From Arenicella sp. (lineage in GTDB: Bacteria; Pseudomonadota; Gammaproteobacteria; Arenicellales; Arenicellaceae): DNA of 5,574 nt. Positions 5,439 to 5,574 of the stretch are shown in pieces. The notes beneath the pieces are model-generated. The model was not told the DNA's origin and searched no databases. It saw nothing but the letters and a program-made list of their open reading frames with translations. How positions within the stretch are numbered: the stretch's first letter is position 1; each line of letters starts with the position of its first letter. The stretch lies in the NCBI GenBank assembly GCA_023299895.1, contig JALZWI010000153.1, positions 1 to 5,574 on the forward strand, read 5' to 3'. Made by a program: the position numbers and the translations under genes.

Positions 5439-5467
5439 TTGGCAATATTCAGTAATTTTCTTATACT
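5439..5467 (+). promoter_or_regulatory. sigma-70 promoter directly before tRNA-His
   Basis: TTGGCA (5439-5444), a 17-base spacer and TATACT (5462-5467) each match consensus at 5/6. The predicted start near 5474 lies about 20 bases before tRNA-His. Its discriminator (GTTATAT) is AT-rich, unlike the promoter before tRNA-Pro, suggesting a different growth-rate response. Confidence 0.6.
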
Positions 5468-5492
5468 GTTATATCCAAATTTAAACTGATAT

Positions 5493-5569
5493 GGTGATTG
5501 TAGCTCAGTTGGTAGAGCCCCGGATTGTGATTCCGGTGGTCGTGGGTTCGAGCCCCATCAGTCACCCCA
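5493..5569 (+). tRNA. tRNA-His (anticodon GUG)
   Basis: The gene encodes the histidine-specific extra G-1 (5493), opposite discriminator C73 (5566), which is the HisRS identity element. The acceptor GTGATTG (5494-5500) pairs with CAGTCAC (5559-5565) including one T-G wobble, and CCA is at 5567-5569. The anticodon arm CCGGA-TTGTGAT-TCCGG gives GTG. It is the last complete gene in the window; only five bases follow, so further tRNA genes may lie beyond. Confidence 0.97.
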
Positions 5570-5574
5570 GTTTG

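Overview
The window looks like chromosomal DNA from a gammaproteobacterium of moderate, slightly AT-rich composition, probably marine or free-living. The evidence is an HtpG of 625 residues that keeps E. coli-like numbering, bacterial tRNA genes that all encode CCA, and the Pro-Arg-His tRNA grouping. The sequence alone does not fix a genus.

Region 1 (1-2214, plus strand) is a tightly spaced, operon-like run. It holds a RidA/YjgF-family protein cut by the left window edge, a small four-helix membrane protein, a spermidine-synthase-like SAM-fold protein, and a ChrR-type double-cupin gene. Gaps between these genes are only 9-32 bases. The cupin gene is broken: it has an apparent -1 slip in a T6 run near its start and three in-frame TAA codons, yet the rest of both cupin domains reads through in one frame. 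It is a young pseudogene, and the 68-residue ORF at 1594-1800 is only its leftover front part.

Region 2 (2215-2903) holds a convergent minus-strand gene for a small exported protein with a CesT/YbjN-like fold signature. It also holds the intrinsic terminator of htpG and a striking 76-base palindromic element (near-perfect 26-base arms) wedged between the htpG stop codon and that terminator. The element looks like a small non-autonomous mobile palindrome.

Region 3 (2904-4781, minus strand) is htpG, the bacterial Hsp90. Upstream of it, a heat-shock sigma-32 promoter and a sigma-70 promoter share one -35 element.

Region 4 (4782-5574, plus strand) starts with a divergent stable-RNA promoter (A/T tracts, TTGACG-17-TATAGT, GC-rich discriminator). 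It drives tRNA-Pro(UGG), tRNA-Arg(UCU) and tRNA-His(GUG). The spacers are unusually long (199 and 116 bases). The first has a 14-base direct repeat near its two ends. The second has a 9-bp hairpin and a good sigma-70 promoter just before tRNA-His.

No mobile-element transposase, CRISPR array, toxin-antitoxin pair or phage gene is visible. The unusual content is the decayed cupin, the palindromic element and the promoter architecture, not a new multi-gene system.
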